From assembly GCA_030348385.1 (NCBI GenBank), contig JAUCFP010000006.1, positions 2,046,001 to 2,110,000 on the forward strand: a DNA stretch of 64,000 bases, in the 5' to 3' direction. Source of the stretch: Cytobacillus sp. NJ13 (lineage in GTDB: Bacteria > Bacillota > Bacilli > Bacillales > Cytobacillaceae). Both the position numbers and the translations under genes were made by a program. The notes under the pieces were generated by a model. It saw nothing but the letters and a program-made list of their open reading frames with translations, made no database searches and had not been told where the DNA came from. Every line of letters begins with the position of its first letter. Within the stretch, counting starts at the first letter, position 1. Shown here piece after piece: positions 24,487 to 34,288 of the stretch.

Positions 24487-25257
24487 TTAGAGAATATGAT
24501 AACCGGAATCTACGTGAATATTTTCACCCGTTATACCTCGGGACAGGCTGCTGAATAAGAAGAGAGCTGTATCCCCTACTTCTTCAGGCGTTGTTGTTTT
24601 GCGGAGAGGAGCACGTTCTTCAATTTCTTTTAGAATAGAGTTAAATTCACTTATTCCTTTTGCGGAAAGAGTCCTAATTGGACCGGCTGAAATGGAATTG
24701 ACCCGAATTCCATCTTTCCCGAGGTCGTTGGCCAAATATTTGACACTTGCGTCAAGAGAGGCTTTTGCTACACCCATAACATTATAATTTTTCACAACCC
24801 TTTCACCGCCAAGGTATGTGAGAGTCACAATGCTTCCGCCTTCAGTCATTAACCCTTTTGCTTCCTTGGCAATGGCAGTCAGTGAATAAGAGCTGATATT
24901 GTGAGCTAAGAGAAACCCGTCTCTTGTCGTGTTCATATATTCTCCCTGCAGTTCTTCTTTATGAGCAAAGGCGATGCAGTGGGCAATTCCATGAATTACA
25001 CCAGCTTCCTCCTTAATCGTGCTAAAGCATTTCGCGATGTCTTCATCACTTGTTACATCACAAGGAAGAACTAATGAATGTACATCCTCCAATGATTCAG
25101 CTAATTCACGTACACTTTTCTCAAGTCTTTCTCCCGCATATGTAAAAATTAATCGGGCACCAGCATCATGAAGGGATTTGGCAATTCCCCATGCAATACT
25201 TCTTTTATTTGCCACACCCATTACTACAAATGTTTTTCCATTTAAAGAAAGAGTCAT
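24487..25257 (-). CDS. fabI: Enoyl-ACP reductase (NADH), FabI
   Basis: A 256-residue short-chain dehydrogenase-type enoyl-acyl carrier protein reductase, the last reduction of fatty acid elongation. It shows GVANKRSIAWGIAKSL (cofactor loop), LPCDVTSDEDI, the catalytic Tyr-Lys pair in KNYNVMGVAKASLDASVKYL, and SAGPIRTLSAKGI. ATG 25257 follows AGGAGGC. A FapR operator lies about 35 bases upstream, so malonyl-CoA-responsive control is expected. It corresponds to B. subtilis yjbW. Confidence 0.97.
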   Translation of the reverse strand: MTLSLNGKTFVVMGVANKRSIAWGIAKSLHDAGARLIFTYAGERLEKSVRELAESLEDVHSLVLPCDVTSDEDIAKCFSTIKEEAGVIHGIAHCIAFAHKEELQGEYMNTTRDGFLLAHNISSYSLTAIAKEAKGLMTEGGSIVTLTYLGGERVVKNYNVMGVAKASLDASVKYLANDLGKDGIRVNSISAGPIRTLSAKGISEFNSILKEIEERAPLRKTTTPEEVGDTALFLFSSLSRGITGENIHVDSGYHIL

Positions 25258-25289
25258 TTTAAGAGCCTCCTGAATTTTTATTACATGTT

Positions 25290-25308
25290 ATTAGTACCTA
25301 GTACTAAT
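25290..25308. promoter_or_regulatory. FapR operator of fabI
   Basis: ATTAGTACCTAGTACTAAT, a 19-base near-perfect palindrome that fits the FapR consensus (ATTAGTACCTRDTMYTAAT type). Confidence 0.85.
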
Positions 25309-25336
25309 TGTACATCAATTTTCCAAAAAAGAAAAG

Positions 25337-25372
25337 CCGAAAAAAATCCTGCTCTAAGCAAGCAGGATTTCT
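25337..25372 (-). terminator. Terminator after yjbQ
   Basis: Minus-strand stem AAATCCTGCT / AGCAGGATTT with loop TGCTTAG and a U tail. Confidence 0.85.
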
Positions 25373-25397
25373 TTAGCAGGAAAGATGCCGGACGGCC

Positions 25398-27257
25398 CTA
25401 ACACCATTCACAAAATTCAAGTTCCCTTTTTAATTCATCAACGTACTCCTTAGATCCCGTAACAATCAGGCGGTCATTAACATGCAGCTCAGTATCTCCG
25501 TGCGGAACAATAGAATCCTTTCCTCTAAATATCCGTACGAATATTACATCCCCCGTAAACGGGAATCGCCGAAGCATCATGCCTTCAAACTGTTCATTCT
25601 TTAATCGGATCTCGTATAAAGCTGTCTCCTGGTTCGTTAAAATGTTCACCACACTTGGTGATTCGATTAAAGCACGAAGCAGCGCCTTAGACGAAAGAAT
25701 GGTTGAAAACAGCTCAATATCATGTTCCCGTAAAGTTTCTTCCATATCAGGGCTTTCCATACGGCAAATGACACGATCCACTCCCTTTTCTTTAAAAGCA
25801 ATGGATAATGTGGCATTTGTCTCTTCATCCCCTGTCGAGATTACTACAATATCTGACTCAAATGCTTCTGTACCTTCAAAATTTTCAATATCAAATTCAT
25901 CAACTTCAATGATATCAAACAAAGAGTCAGCTATTTGCTTTTCCGCCTTTTCCTGCTTTTTATGATACAAAGCTGGTTCGTAAAGGGATGATTTTAGTTC
26001 ATTATAGATTGGCATCGTCATTTGATTAGCACCAATGAACGACACTTTTAGCTTTTTCTCTTCGGCCGCTTCCATAGGGAATAGCTTTTTAAAGACTACA
26101 GGTGTAAATATACTCGTTATGACTGCAACCAGAATCAATGTTCCGCTCATTTCGGCGGTAATGACACCCATTCTTTCTCCAATAGTTGCTGCAGCAATAA
26201 CAAGGGAAAGGGTTGACGTTAATAAAAACCCTGAAGCAATAACAGTTTTAATGTCATACCATCTTTTTAAAATATAGATTGGTAAAAGTTTTGAAAGCAG
26301 AAGTGCAATCAGCAGCAATGGAATAAGCATTAACAATTTAGGATCTCCAAACAATGTCCATACGTTGAGATCCACCCCTACCATCACAAAGAAAATAGGG
26401 ATGAGGAATCCATATCCAAAAGAATCCAGCTTATGGATCATTTCCTGATTTGGCGCCAGCAATGATACAAGTACCCCGGCCAGGAAAGCACCTAATATAT
26501 TCTCTGCCCCAACTGTTTCTGATAACGCCACCAGGAAGATGATTAGTGCAAATACTGCTCTTGTTCCAATCTGAACAGTCCCTGTAGACATCGCTTCAAG
26601 AAAATTAAGGTTTTTAAACCTTCTGCCCAGGAAATACAGCAATACACCTACGGCAAATAAAACGAGAAGAAGCCAGGTATTGCCTCCTCCTGTGTCATTT
26701 AATGAAACAAACACAGCCAGCAGAATCATCGTAACCAAATCAGCAATAACGGCGATCAGCAGAATGATTTGACCTATGCCTGTTTTCATTAAATGGGCTT
26801 CCTTAAGTGTCGGAACCACAACTCCCAGTGAAATGGTCGAAATAATTAATGTCATTAAAAAGGCATTATCAATGAATCCTGCCCAGACAAATAAATACGA
26901 TAGACCCAATGAAGCTAAAAATATTCCTATAAATACAATGGAAGAAACAGCAAAAGAGTTTGGCTCAAGCTTCCCGCTTGGGAGCTTTACTCTCTTCTTT
27001 GCCGAAGAAAAAGCGGTGAAGTCAATTTCCAGACCGCTCAGGAACATTAGAAATATAAATCCAAGAGTCGAAAGAGTTTCCAGCCACATATCTTCATGCA
27101 CGATATCAAAGCCGCTTTTACCGATAATCAAACCTATCAGAATCTCTGCCACCACTACAGGGATGAAATTAATTTTCAGCCGGTGCAGCAAAATGGGCGT
27201 GATAAAAGCAGCCAATATAACAATGACCAGCGAAGCTACCGATGCTCCATGTTCCAT
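25398..27257 (-). CDS. yjbQ: CPA2-family cation/proton antiporter with RCK domains (YjbQ)
   Basis: A 619-residue monovalent cation:proton antiporter-2. Residues 1-385 form about 12 membrane helices of the KefB/YjbQ type (FIFLMFLSGLEIDF, LGAFLAGVLVSLL, GFLIPIFFVMVGVDL). An RCK/TrkA-N-like domain starts near 400 (VSFIGANQMTMPIYNEL), and a TrkA-C domain occupies about 535-615 (GMMLRRFPFTGDVIFVRI, VNDRLIVTGS). K+ or Na+ export gated by nucleotide binding is expected. It follows mgtE by 12 bases on the same strand. Confidence 0.92.
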   Translation of the reverse strand: MEHGASVASLVIVILAAFITPILLHRLKINFIPVVVAEILIGLIIGKSGFDIVHEDMWLETLSTLGFIFLMFLSGLEIDFTAFSSAKKRVKLPSGKLEPNSFAVSSIVFIGIFLASLGLSYLFVWAGFIDNAFLMTLIISTISLGVVVPTLKEAHLMKTGIGQIILLIAVIADLVTMILLAVFVSLNDTGGGNTWLLLVLFAVGVLLYFLGRRFKNLNFLEAMSTGTVQIGTRAVFALIIFLVALSETVGAENILGAFLAGVLVSLLAPNQEMIHKLDSFGYGFLIPIFFVMVGVDLNVWTLFGDPKLLMLIPLLLIALLLSKLLPIYILKRWYDIKTVIASGFLLTSTLSLVIAAATIGERMGVITAEMSGTLILVAVITSIFTPVVFKKLFPMEAAEEKKLKVSFIGANQMTMPIYNELKSSLYEPALYHKKQEKAEKQIADSLFDIIEVDEFDIENFEGTEAFESDIVVISTGDEETNATLSIAFKEKGVDRVICRMESPDMEETLREHDIELFSTILSSKALLRALIESPSVVNILTNQETALYEIRLKNEQFEGMMLRRFPFTGDVIFVRIFRGKDSIVPHGDTELHVNDRLIVTGSKEYVDELKRELEFCEWC

Positions 27258-27269
27258 AAAATAACCCCC

Positions 27270-28649
27270 TTAGCCTGTTAAGTAGCTCATAAATAATGTC
27301 GCCATCCCAAAATAAATTAAAATACTGATTAGATCATTAATAGTTGTAATAAATGGACCTGATGCTACAGCCGGGTCAATTTTCATCCTGTGCATAAGCA
27401 AAGGAATCAGCGCACCGGCAAGGGTGGCTACTATCAAAGTAAACAAAATTGAAACACCAACTAAAACACCAAGAAAGAAATTTCCTTTCCAGAAGTAAAC
27501 AATGAAAGTAACAAGAATACCGCAAATGCCTCCATTAATTAACCCAGTCCCGGCTTCCCTTATCACCAGTTTCCACTTATTTTCTTTCTCCAGGTCCCCT
27601 GTAGCAATACCCCGGACAGCAACAGCCAATGCCTGAGTCCCTGTATTTCCTGCCATCCCCGCAATAAGAGGAATGAAAACAGCCAGAATGGCAACCTTAT
27701 CCAGGGTTTCCTCAAATCTTCCGATAAGGCTTGCAGTTAACATACCCAAAAACAGCAGGATAATAAGCCAGGGAAGCCGTTTGCGCGCCGCAGAAACTGG
27801 ATTCCGGTCAATATGATCCATATCCGATACAGCAGCCAATTTGGAGTAATCATCAGATGCTTCTTCTTCCATGACATCCATAACATCATCAACTGTAATA
27901 ATACCCAGCAAATGGTTCTGAAAATCCACAACCGGAACGGCGAGGAAGTTATAGTCTTTAATTTTTCTTGCAACTTCTTCCTGATCTTCGCCAACCGATA
28001 CGGAAACTACTCTGTCATTTGTAATTTCAGAAATCATCGTATCATCGTCGCTTACTATTAAATCCCTTAATGAAATAACGCCAATAAGTTTTTTTTCGTC
28101 ATTCACAACGTACACATAATAAATGGTTTCTGCCCTTGGCGCTTCATTTTTCAGGATATACATAGCAGAACGAACCGTCTGATTGGCTGACAAAGAGACA
28201 AATTCCGTCGTCATGATACTTCCTGCTGTATATTCTTCGTAATGTAGCAAATCCTTAATTTCTTTTGCCGATTCATCATCCATAATTGTCAAATAGCTGA
28301 CAACCTGGTCTTTATCAAGTTCATTTAAAACATCAACGGCATCATCCGCATACATTTCTGAAAGCATATCCGCAGCATAGTGGGGATTCATCTCAGCAAG
28401 GACGTCTTTATATTCTTCTTCCTCAATCTCCAGATTTTCAAATAGAGCTGCCATTTCTTCCGGAGAGAGATAAAGATAAATTTTTGCCCGGATGTCCTCA
28501 TCCAGATCTTTAAAAAATGAAGCCTGATCATAAGGGTGCATATCAAGAAATTCATTCCTGAAGATATCAATTTCTTCATTTTGTAAAGATTGGATTAAAA
28601 GACCGGTATTGATGTGGGAATCTGATCTTTCCTCTGCGTGATCTTCCAT
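27270..28649 (-). CDS. mgtE: Magnesium transporter MgtE
   Basis: A 459-residue MgtE channel. An N-terminal superhelical Mg-sensing domain (about 10-135, HYAADMLSEMYADDAVDVLNEL) precedes tandem CBS domains (about 140-270, AGSIMTTEFVSLSANQTVRSAM and LLGIITVDDVMDV). Five membrane helices follow from about 295 with FIPLIAGMAGNTGTQALAV and the C-terminal segment RMKIDPAVASGPFITTINDLIS. ATG 28649 follows GAGGAGGTAATT. Probably cotranscribed with yjbQ. Confidence 0.95.
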   Translation of the reverse strand: MEDHAEERSDSHINTGLLIQSLQNEEIDIFRNEFLDMHPYDQASFFKDLDEDIRAKIYLYLSPEEMAALFENLEIEEEEYKDVLAEMNPHYAADMLSEMYADDAVDVLNELDKDQVVSYLTIMDDESAKEIKDLLHYEEYTAGSIMTTEFVSLSANQTVRSAMYILKNEAPRAETIYYVYVVNDEKKLIGVISLRDLIVSDDDTMISEITNDRVVSVSVGEDQEEVARKIKDYNFLAVPVVDFQNHLLGIITVDDVMDVMEEEASDDYSKLAAVSDMDHIDRNPVSAARKRLPWLIILLFLGMLTASLIGRFEETLDKVAILAVFIPLIAGMAGNTGTQALAVAVRGIATGDLEKENKWKLVIREAGTGLINGGICGILVTFIVYFWKGNFFLGVLVGVSILFTLIVATLAGALIPLLMHRMKIDPAVASGPFITTINDLISILIYFGMATLFMSYLTG

Positions 28650-29039
28650 AGGAATTACCTCCTCTCATACAATGAAACCATCCTCTTGGAATGTTATCCC
28701 CAGCACAGGAATCCTGAGAAAAATGGGGACAAATTCATTCTTGCTGTGAATTGATATTGCCTGCGGTATACTTTATTAAACACGAACCGCAAGCTTCTTG
28801 CCCATTAAAACGCATAACAGGAAAACGTACTTCACTATACTAGCAAATCTTTGTTTTTTTGTCGTCTCTGAACAATCATAAGGTCATATGAAAGTTAATG
28901 TACTTTTCCTGCTTTTAATTTTCCCATTCATTGAACTTAAAACCGTTAAAGCTTCCTCTGCAGCTTGAAAAATAAAGCGTCATGATAAATATTATGAAAA
29001 TTGATATCATAACAGTATACCTATTAAAGGAGCCTAAAT
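28650..29039. other. Divergent gap, mgtE leader and prpE promoter
   Basis: 390 bases. A possible minus-strand -10 lies near 28840, which would give mgtE a leader of roughly 150-180 bases. The leader has local inverted repeats (AAGCTTGCGGT near 28790), but I do not see the conserved M-box (ykoK) riboswitch core. Nothing else recognised. Confidence 0.35.
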
Positions 29040-29774
29040 ATGAGACTTGATATTATTGGTGATATTCACGGCTGCTTTGCTGAATTTAAAGAGCTGACTT
29101 TGGAAATGGGCTATTGCTGGAAGAGGGGATTTCCTGTACACCCAAGTAATAGAAAACTTGCCTTTGTAGGAGACTTAACAGACAGAGGTCCAGAATCTCT
29201 GGCAGTCATCAATGCAGTATATAACCTTGCCGCAAATGACCTGGCACACTATGTCCCGGGCAATCATTGCAATAAACTATACCGCTTCTTTTTAGGAAAT
29301 AAAGTTCAAATTACACATGGCCTCGAAACCACAGCAGCTGAATATGAGCAGCTGGACACCAACTCACAGATGGAAATTAAGCGGAAATTTATGGAACTAT
29401 ATGAAAATGCACCGCTATACCATGTGCTTGACGACAATAGACTTGTTATTGCCCATGCAGGAATTAAGGAAAGCTATATTGGGAAACATTCTTCAAAAGT
29501 TAAAACCTTTGTCCTTTACGGAGATATAACTGGAGAAAAAAATCCTGACGGCACACCTGTGAGAAGGGACTGGGCAAAACAGTATGAGGGTAAAGCTGCA
29601 GTCGTCTATGGGCATACTCCCGTGAAGGAAGTCAGGAAAATCAATAACACCTATAATATTGATACAGGGGCTGTTTTTGGAAATAAATTAACTGCACTTA
29701 GATATCCTGAAATGGAATTAATGTCTGTACAGTCAGGCATGCCTTATGTGGAAGAGAAGTTTAGGAAGATATAA
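29040..29774 (+). CDS. prpE: PP1-like protein phosphatase PrpE
   Basis: A 244-residue metallophosphoesterase with the PPP signature in order: GDIHG (residues 7-11), [12 protein letters not shown] (about 42-53), [10 protein letters not shown] (about 78-87), VIAHAG and VVYGHTP. B. subtilis PrpE is a Ser/Thr/Tyr phosphatase that also hydrolyses diadenosine polyphosphates and affects spore germination. ATG 29040 follows AAAGGAGCC. Single gene with its own bidirectional terminator. Confidence 0.93.
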   Translation: MRLDIIGDIHGCFAEFKELTLEMGYCWKRGFPVHPSNRKLAFVGDLTDRGPESLAVINAVYNLAANDLAHYVPGNHCNKLYRFFLGNKVQITHGLETTAAEYEQLDTNSQMEIKRKFMELYENAPLYHVLDDNRLVIAHAGIKESYIGKHSSKVKTFVLYGDITGEKNPDGTPVRRDWAKQYEGKAAVVYGHTPVKEVRKINNTYNIDTGAVFGNKLTALRYPEMELMSVQSGMPYVEEKFRKI

Positions 29775-29777
29775 TCC

Positions 29778-29804
29778 AAAAAGCCGGCAAATGCCGGCTT
29801 TTAT
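29778..29804. terminator. Bidirectional terminator, prpE / yjbO
   Basis: AAAAGCCGGC / GCCGGCTTTT stem with loop AAAT between convergent genes. Confidence 0.85.
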
Positions 29805-30685
29805 AATAGACGAGTCATATCTTCTGGAAGCTGTTGTTCAAACATAAGGGTTCTGTCAAGAAAGGGATGGTAGAAGGAAAGGCTGCAGCAGTGCAGTGCC
29901 TGCCTCCTGATAAACTGTCGTGTGCCTCCATACAATTCATCACCTGCAAGAGGATAACCAAGCCATGCCAAATGGACTCTGATCTGATGAGTTCTGCCAG
30001 TTTCAAGCTTTAATTTTACATGTGTAAATTCTTTGCGCCGGCTGAATACCTGATAATGAGTACATGCGTATTTGCCTTCCTCACTAACTTCCCGCTCAAT
30101 AATACTGTCTTTTTTTCTTGCAATCGGCTGTTCTATAGTACCGGCATCCCAGCTGATTGTCCCTTCTGCAAAGGCTTCATAAGTGCGCTGGATATTACGG
30201 GAGCGCTGCTGCTGGCTAAGCAAATGATGCACATGCCTGTGTTTCGCAATTAATACCAAGCCAGAAGTATCTCGATCGAGTCGAGTCACGATATGCGCAG
30301 CAGACTTTAAGCCTATTCGCTGATAATATCCAATCAGCCGATTAGCCAAACTTCCCGAAGGATGTTCTCTGGAAGGAATGGTACTCACACCTGCCGGTTT
30401 ATTTACTACAAGAAGGTTATCATCTTCATAAAGAATATCAAGGGGCAAGTCTTCCCCCTTCATGCCTTCACTCGGAACTTCTTCCGGGAAACCAATCTGA
30501 AGAATATCTCCTTCCTTTAGCTCATAGCGGACATTGACTTCCTGATTGTTCACTTTAATGATGCCGCCAGCAAATTTTATGTCAGTGAGTGCAGTTTTAG
30601 ATATATCATTTTCTTTTAAAAATTCCCTGATTAACGAGCCCGCCTGCGGGGCAGTAATTTTCCATTGTAATTTAAAACGCGCCAT
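29801..30685 (-). CDS. yjbO: RluA-family pseudouridine synthase (YjbO)
   Basis: A 294-residue RluD/RluA-type enzyme. An S4-like RNA-binding region occupies about residues 12-70 (SLIREFLKENDISKT, GDILQIGF). The catalytic domain contains VVNKPAGVSTIPSR, the active-site Asp in VTRLDRDTSGLVLIA (about residue 140), and RTHQIRVHLAWLGYPLAGDELYGG. It converts uridine to pseudouridine in rRNA or tRNA; the target site is not known. It ends the minus-strand group with nadK and yjbM. Confidence 0.93.
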   Translation of the reverse strand: MARFKLQWKITAPQAGSLIREFLKENDISKTALTDIKFAGGIIKVNNQEVNVRYELKEGDILQIGFPEEVPSEGMKGEDLPLDILYEDDNLLVVNKPAGVSTIPSREHPSGSLANRLIGYYQRIGLKSAAHIVTRLDRDTSGLVLIAKHRHVHHLLSQQQRSRNIQRTYEAFAEGTISWDAGTIEQPIARKKDSIIEREVSEEGKYACTHYQVFSRRKEFTHVKLKLETGRTHQIRVHLAWLGYPLAGDELYGGTRQFIRRQALHCCSLSFYHPFLDRTLMFEQQLPEDMTRLL

Positions 30686-30757
30686 GAGCTATAGGCTCCT
30701 GTTCTGTAAGAAGTAACGGGCTTATTAAAATAAGTGATTCACCTCAAGGTACCTTCT

Positions 30758-31552
30758 TCAATCAGCAACAAATGAATCGTGAACCCTTTTCCAGAATGGG
30801 AATGGCCTGAACCTGGCAAAACGGATTTTCTCATCTGCCACTCTGAATTGTATTGATTTTACATCTTTATGAAGAAGAGTCAAATGATCAATGGTAATCT
30901 GAAAATCCGGTTCATTCACAGGTTTCAGCATGCATGTATGGTGAGCCGGCAGTACCAGCGGAGAGCCCACTGTACGGAACACCTTGTTATTGATGGAAGC
31001 CATTTCAGCAAGCTGGATGGCAGGCAATGATGGATGCAGGATGGCACCCCCCAGCGCCTTATTATAAGCTGTACTGCCAGATGGAGTAGAAACACAAAGG
31101 CCATCTCCCCGGAACCGTTCAAAATGCTGGCCGCGTATTTCCACATCCATTACTAAAGTACCTTCCACCGCTTTGACTGTTGATTCATTCAATGCAAGAT
31201 AACGGGTTTCTTTGCCGCCATGCTGGTAGCGGATAATTACTTCCAGGAGCGGATATTCAATCACCTGATACGGGGTTTTGGCAATTGCAATGACAAGCTT
31301 TTCGATTTCCTCCGGCACCCAGTCTGCATAAAACCCAAGATGGCCTGTATGTATACCCACAAACGCGGTCTTGTCCAGACGGCTGCTGTATCGGTGAAAG
31401 GCATAAAGTAAAGTGCCATCCCCGCCTACCGATATGACTATATCTGGCTCTTCTTCATCATAAGTAAGCTCGAAGTCCAATAAATAGGTTCTCATTTTGT
31501 GCATGAGTGTATTAGATTTTGAATCTCCTTTTGAGGTAATGGCAAATTTCAT
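30758..31552 (-). CDS. nadK: NAD kinase
   Basis: A 264-residue ATP-NAD kinase, making NADP. It shows the GGDGT motif ([17 protein letters not shown]), [16 protein letters not shown] and [20 protein letters not shown] 31552 gives the start [10 protein letters not shown] that is standard for the Bacillus enzyme, with GAGGAG ten bases upstream; the TTG three codons earlier would place that site too close. It follows yjbM by 25 bases. Confidence 0.96.
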   Translation of the reverse strand: MKFAITSKGDSKSNTLMHKMRTYLLDFELTYDEEEPDIVISVGGDGTLLYAFHRYSSRLDKTAFVGIHTGHLGFYADWVPEEIEKLVIAIAKTPYQVIEYPLLEVIIRYQHGGKETRYLALNESTVKAVEGTLVMDVEIRGQHFERFRGDGLCVSTPSGSTAYNKALGGAILHPSLPAIQLAEMASINNKVFRTVGSPLVLPAHHTCMLKPVNEPDFQITIDHLTLLHKDVKSIQFRVADEKIRFARFRPFPFWKRVHDSFVAD

Positions 31553-31577
31553 CTTATCCAAGCTCCTCTTTTATACG

Positions 31578-32216
31578 TTAGTTTTCTCCCTTTTGCTGCT
31601 TTTCCTTTTTCCTTGTAAAGAATGCCTGTGCATCCTGAATTTCACCGCGAATGAGTGACATTTCTTCATCAAGCCTGAAAGCAGCCTCTGCCGCTCTCTG
31701 GAGCCTCATCTGAATATCTTCAGGGAATTGGCCCTTATATTTATAATTTAAGGAATGTTCAACCGTGGCCCAGAAATTCATGGCAAGCGTTCTGATTTGA
31801 ATCTCTGCGAGAATTTTCTTCTCTCCTTTTATTGTCTGAACAGGATAGCGGATCACGACATGATAAGAGCGGTAACCGCTTGCTTTTTTATGAGATATGT
31901 AGTCTCTTTCTTCAACAATTTCAAAGTCATTTCTTTTTCTTAATAGTTCGACCACTCTCTTAATATCATCTACAAATTGGCACATCATTCGAACACCGGC
32001 AATATCCTGCATTTCAGATTCCAATTTGTCGAGAGGAATGCCTTTTTGGTTTGCCTTATCAAGAATGCTTGCAATAGGCTTTACCCTCCCAGTAACAAAT
32101 TCAATCGGAGAATGAGTAGAATCCATTTCAAATTGGCTTCTCATGCCTTTTAGCTTTATTTTTAATTCTTCTACCGCCTGCTTATATGGCGCCAAAAATA
32201 AATCCCAATGCTTCAC
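31578..32216 (-). CDS. yjbM: Small alarmone synthetase, GTP pyrophosphokinase YjbM (SasB/RelQ type)
   Basis: A 212-residue synthetase-only RelA/SpoT protein making (p)ppGpp. Motifs: IEFVTGRVKPIASILDKA, MQDIAGVRMMCQFVDDI, ISHKKASGYRSYHVVIRYP and EIQIRTLAMNFWATVEHSL. No hydrolase domain. The start is GTG 32216 (VKHWDLFLAPYKQAVEEL), with GGTGGTG six bases upstream; this matches the family length. A longer reading to 32312 would translate a repeat element and is rejected. It is in a run with nadK and yjbO. Confidence 0.92.
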   Translation of the reverse strand: MKHWDLFLAPYKQAVEELKIKLKGMRSQFEMDSTHSPIEFVTGRVKPIASILDKANQKGIPLDKLESEMQDIAGVRMMCQFVDDIKRVVELLRKRNDFEIVEERDYISHKKASGYRSYHVVIRYPVQTIKGEKKILAEIQIRTLAMNFWATVEHSLNYKYKGQFPEDIQMRLQRAAEAAFRLDEEMSLIRGEIQDAQAFFTRKKEKQQKGEN

Positions 32217-32244
32217 CTGCAACACCACCAAATATCCGAAGTTA

Positions 32245-32292
32245 GATAAGCGCAAGCGCCTAGACCACCCCCGACTTCGAGAGGGGGTAACA
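32245..32292 (-). repeat. GC-rich intergenic repeat, copy B (short)
   Basis: About 48 bases: AAGCGCAAGCGCC then a hairpin ACCCCC-gacttcgaga-GGGGGT at 32267-32288. It is a cut-down relative of copies A, C and D, lying directly before the yjbM translation start. Confidence 0.7.
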
Positions 32293-32335
32293 CAGCCTAT
32301 TTCTTTATCCAAGTTTTTCGTAATTTAAACTTTAA

Positions 32336-32701
32336 TTAAAATATGTTCTCAACTTTTTCTACCATTTCATTACCATAATTGCTGTTCCCGCGGATATTTT
32401 CTATTAAATCTCCTAATTCCTCATGAAAGCCTGCCAGTTCAATGCGATCACGATTACTATCAGAAGCAAAAACACGCATCTGGCCATCAAGTGCCTTTTT
32501 AAGTTCCGGCCAGACTGTTTCCGGAAGGGAAATATATGTATATTCATCATTTTGTTCTGCTATGTAAATAAATGAAAGGTTGTCGGAATCAGCCAATATT
32601 TGCTGCATGGCTGTTAAGCCTGAGACTGTTCCAGCTTCTATTCCCAAGATTAATTCATTTTCAATCCATTCTGCATTTAAAACTGTAAGTTTTTGTTTCA
32701 T
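32336..32701 (-). CDS. yjbL: UPF0738 family protein YjbL
   Basis: A 121-residue soluble protein of unknown function matching YjbL/UPF0738 (LILGIEAGTVSGLTAMQQIL, YISLPETVWPELKKAL, LAGFHEELGDLIENIRGN). Start ATG 32701 with GGAGGTAG upstream. Synteny with yjbK and yjbM supports the name. It is divergent from yjbK. Confidence 0.85.
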   Translation of the reverse strand: MKQKLTVLNAEWIENELILGIEAGTVSGLTAMQQILADSDNLSFIYIAEQNDEYTYISLPETVWPELKKALDGQMRVFASDSNRDRIELAGFHEELGDLIENIRGNSNYGNEMVEKVENIF

Positions 32702-32927
32702 TTTTCTACCTCCATTGTCATTACCTATTCTATCGCAGATTTTAGGGACAGTAAAACCCCTGATTCATTTTTCACAGTTACAGTCCTGCGCCCCGAAAGT
32801 TTAGTCAAACATGAAGCAAACTCCCCTGATTGACTTTATCACAGCAATAAAAAAAATTTCAAAGATTGAAGTCCATGCTGATTAAGGAGATAATACAGAA
32901 AATCACTTATAGCTGAGGTGTAGAGGC

Positions 32928-33518
32928 TTGTCTAACAAAAATATTGAAATTGAATTTAAAAACATGGTTACCAGAGAAGAATTTTCCTTATTAATAGATT
33001 TTTTGAACTTAAGAAGCGAGGATTTTTCCGAACAGGAGAATCATTACTTCGATACACCGGATTTTTTATTGAAGGCTAAAGGGAGTGCCTTAAGGATCAG
33101 GCAGAAAAACGGCTCGTTTGAATTGACTCTTAAACAGCCCCACCCTGAAGGGCTGCTGGAAACTAATGAAAATCTTACTGAGTCCGAAGCTGCAGAGATG
33201 ATTCAGACTGGGAAAATTCCCACTGAACAGATAATAAAATCCATAGAAGAGCTGGGCATAAAGACAGATAAACTTCAATACTTTGGTACTCTCGCAACAA
33301 AACGTGCCGAAAAGAAGTACATGAAAGGATTGGCTGTTCTTGATCACAGCCGCTATTTAAATAAGGAAGATTTTGAGTTAGAATATGAAGTGGATAACAG
33401 GAATGAAGGTGAATTGACTTTTCTTAATTTGCTTAAACAGCTTAACATTCCTGTCAGGAAGACCGAAAATAAAATTAAGAGGTTTTATAAAGAAAAATAC
33501 AGACAGCAAAAGGCTTAA
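32928..33518 (+). CDS. yjbK: CYTH-domain protein YjbK
   Basis: A 196-residue CYTH (triphosphate tunnel) protein. The ExExK signature is IEIEFK at residues 6-11; further metal/phosphate-binding strands are [24 protein letters not shown] and FELEYEVD. The family binds inorganic triphosphate or adenylates; the exact reaction here is unknown. The start is TTG 32928, with GAGGTG seven bases upstream. It heads a plus-strand pair with cwlQ. Confidence 0.9.
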   Translation: MSNKNIEIEFKNMVTREEFSLLIDFLNLRSEDFSEQENHYFDTPDFLLKAKGSALRIRQKNGSFELTLKQPHPEGLLETNENLTESEAAEMIQTGKIPTEQIIKSIEELGIKTDKLQYFGTLATKRAEKKYMKGLAVLDHSRYLNKEDFELEYEVDNRNEGELTFLNLLKQLNIPVRKTENKIKRFYKEKYRQQKA

Positions 33519-33550
33519 TAGAAATACACCTTTTGCCAAGGAGCAATACA

Positions 33551-34192
33551 ATGAACGTAGATCAGTTAAAAATATTGATGGAGATGCAGGCACTGCAAGG
33601 TTTTAATAATTCTAAGCAAACGAATACTTCAAACCCTTTGTTTCAAGAGCTATTGGCCGGGTTAGCTTCGGAAAGCCCCAGTTCATCACTTCAAGTCACA
33701 GAAGGACTTGGAGCAGTTGCGTCCCTGGAACCTTATATTAGCGCTTTACAAACAGATGCCCTTACAGCTGCAGCTCTTCCGCCCCTTAAACTAACCAAAT
33801 TTGCCGAAACATCAAAAAATGATTTTGATGATCTGATTCAAAAAGCATCAGATCTGTTTAATGTACCGGTTAATCTGATTAAGTCAGTCATTAAACAGGA
33901 ATCAAACTTCAATCCGAATGCAGTCAGCCATGCAGGTGCTTCCGGGTTAATGCAGCTTATGCCTGATACAGCCAAGGGGCTTGGCGTTGAAAATATCTTC
34001 GACCCTGCAGAGAACATTTTTGCCGGAGTCAAATATTTACGGCAAATGATGGACAGGTATGGGGATAATGTTCAACTTGCACTCGCTGCCTATAATGCCG
34101 GACCTGGAAATGTAGATAAATACGGAGGAGTCCCGCCTTTTAGAGAAACACTGAATTACATAAAGAAAGTAACCTCATCGTTTATGGCTTAA
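33551..34192 (+). CDS. cwlQ: Lytic transglycosylase CwlQ (YjbJ)
   Basis: A 213-residue protein whose C-terminal 120 residues form an SLT lysozyme-like domain: [20 protein letters not shown] with the catalytic Glu, [15 protein letters not shown] and [18 protein letters not shown]. The N-terminal 90 residues are Ser/Leu-rich and poorly conserved. No standard signal peptide, as for the B. subtilis homologue. It cleaves peptidoglycan glycan strands. ATG 33551 is chosen because CCAAGGAGC precedes it. Confidence 0.92.
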   Translation: MNVDQLKILMEMQALQGFNNSKQTNTSNPLFQELLAGLASESPSSSLQVTEGLGAVASLEPYISALQTDALTAAALPPLKLTKFAETSKNDFDDLIQKASDLFNVPVNLIKSVIKQESNFNPNAVSHAGASGLMQLMPDTAKGLGVENIFDPAENIFAGVKYLRQMMDRYGDNVQLALAAYNAGPGNVDKYGGVPPFRETLNYIKKVTSSFMA

Positions 34193-34202
34193 GGTTAATT
34201 TC

Positions 34203-34233
34203 AGCCGCCCGAATGTACCGGGCGGCTTTTTCT
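34203..34233 (+). terminator. Terminator after cwlQ
   Basis: AGCCGCCC / GGGCGGCT stem and five T residues. Confidence 0.85.
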
Positions 34234-34288
34234 ATTCCTTTTTTAGCGAATGTTTCGGATTGACGCCATGTGCTTTATCCATACTATA

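Noticed and set aside
26776..27264. 162-residue plus-strand frame
   Set aside because: Antisense shadow of the yjbQ membrane domain, with Ser/Thr-rich anti-membrane composition.
28650..28900. M-box magnesium riboswitch before mgtE
   Set aside because: Looked for the conserved core on the minus strand and could not find it; kept only as an open question.
32217..32312. 32-residue N-terminal extension of YjbM
   Set aside because: It translates repeat copy B and has no counterpart in the family; GTG 32216 gives the normal length.
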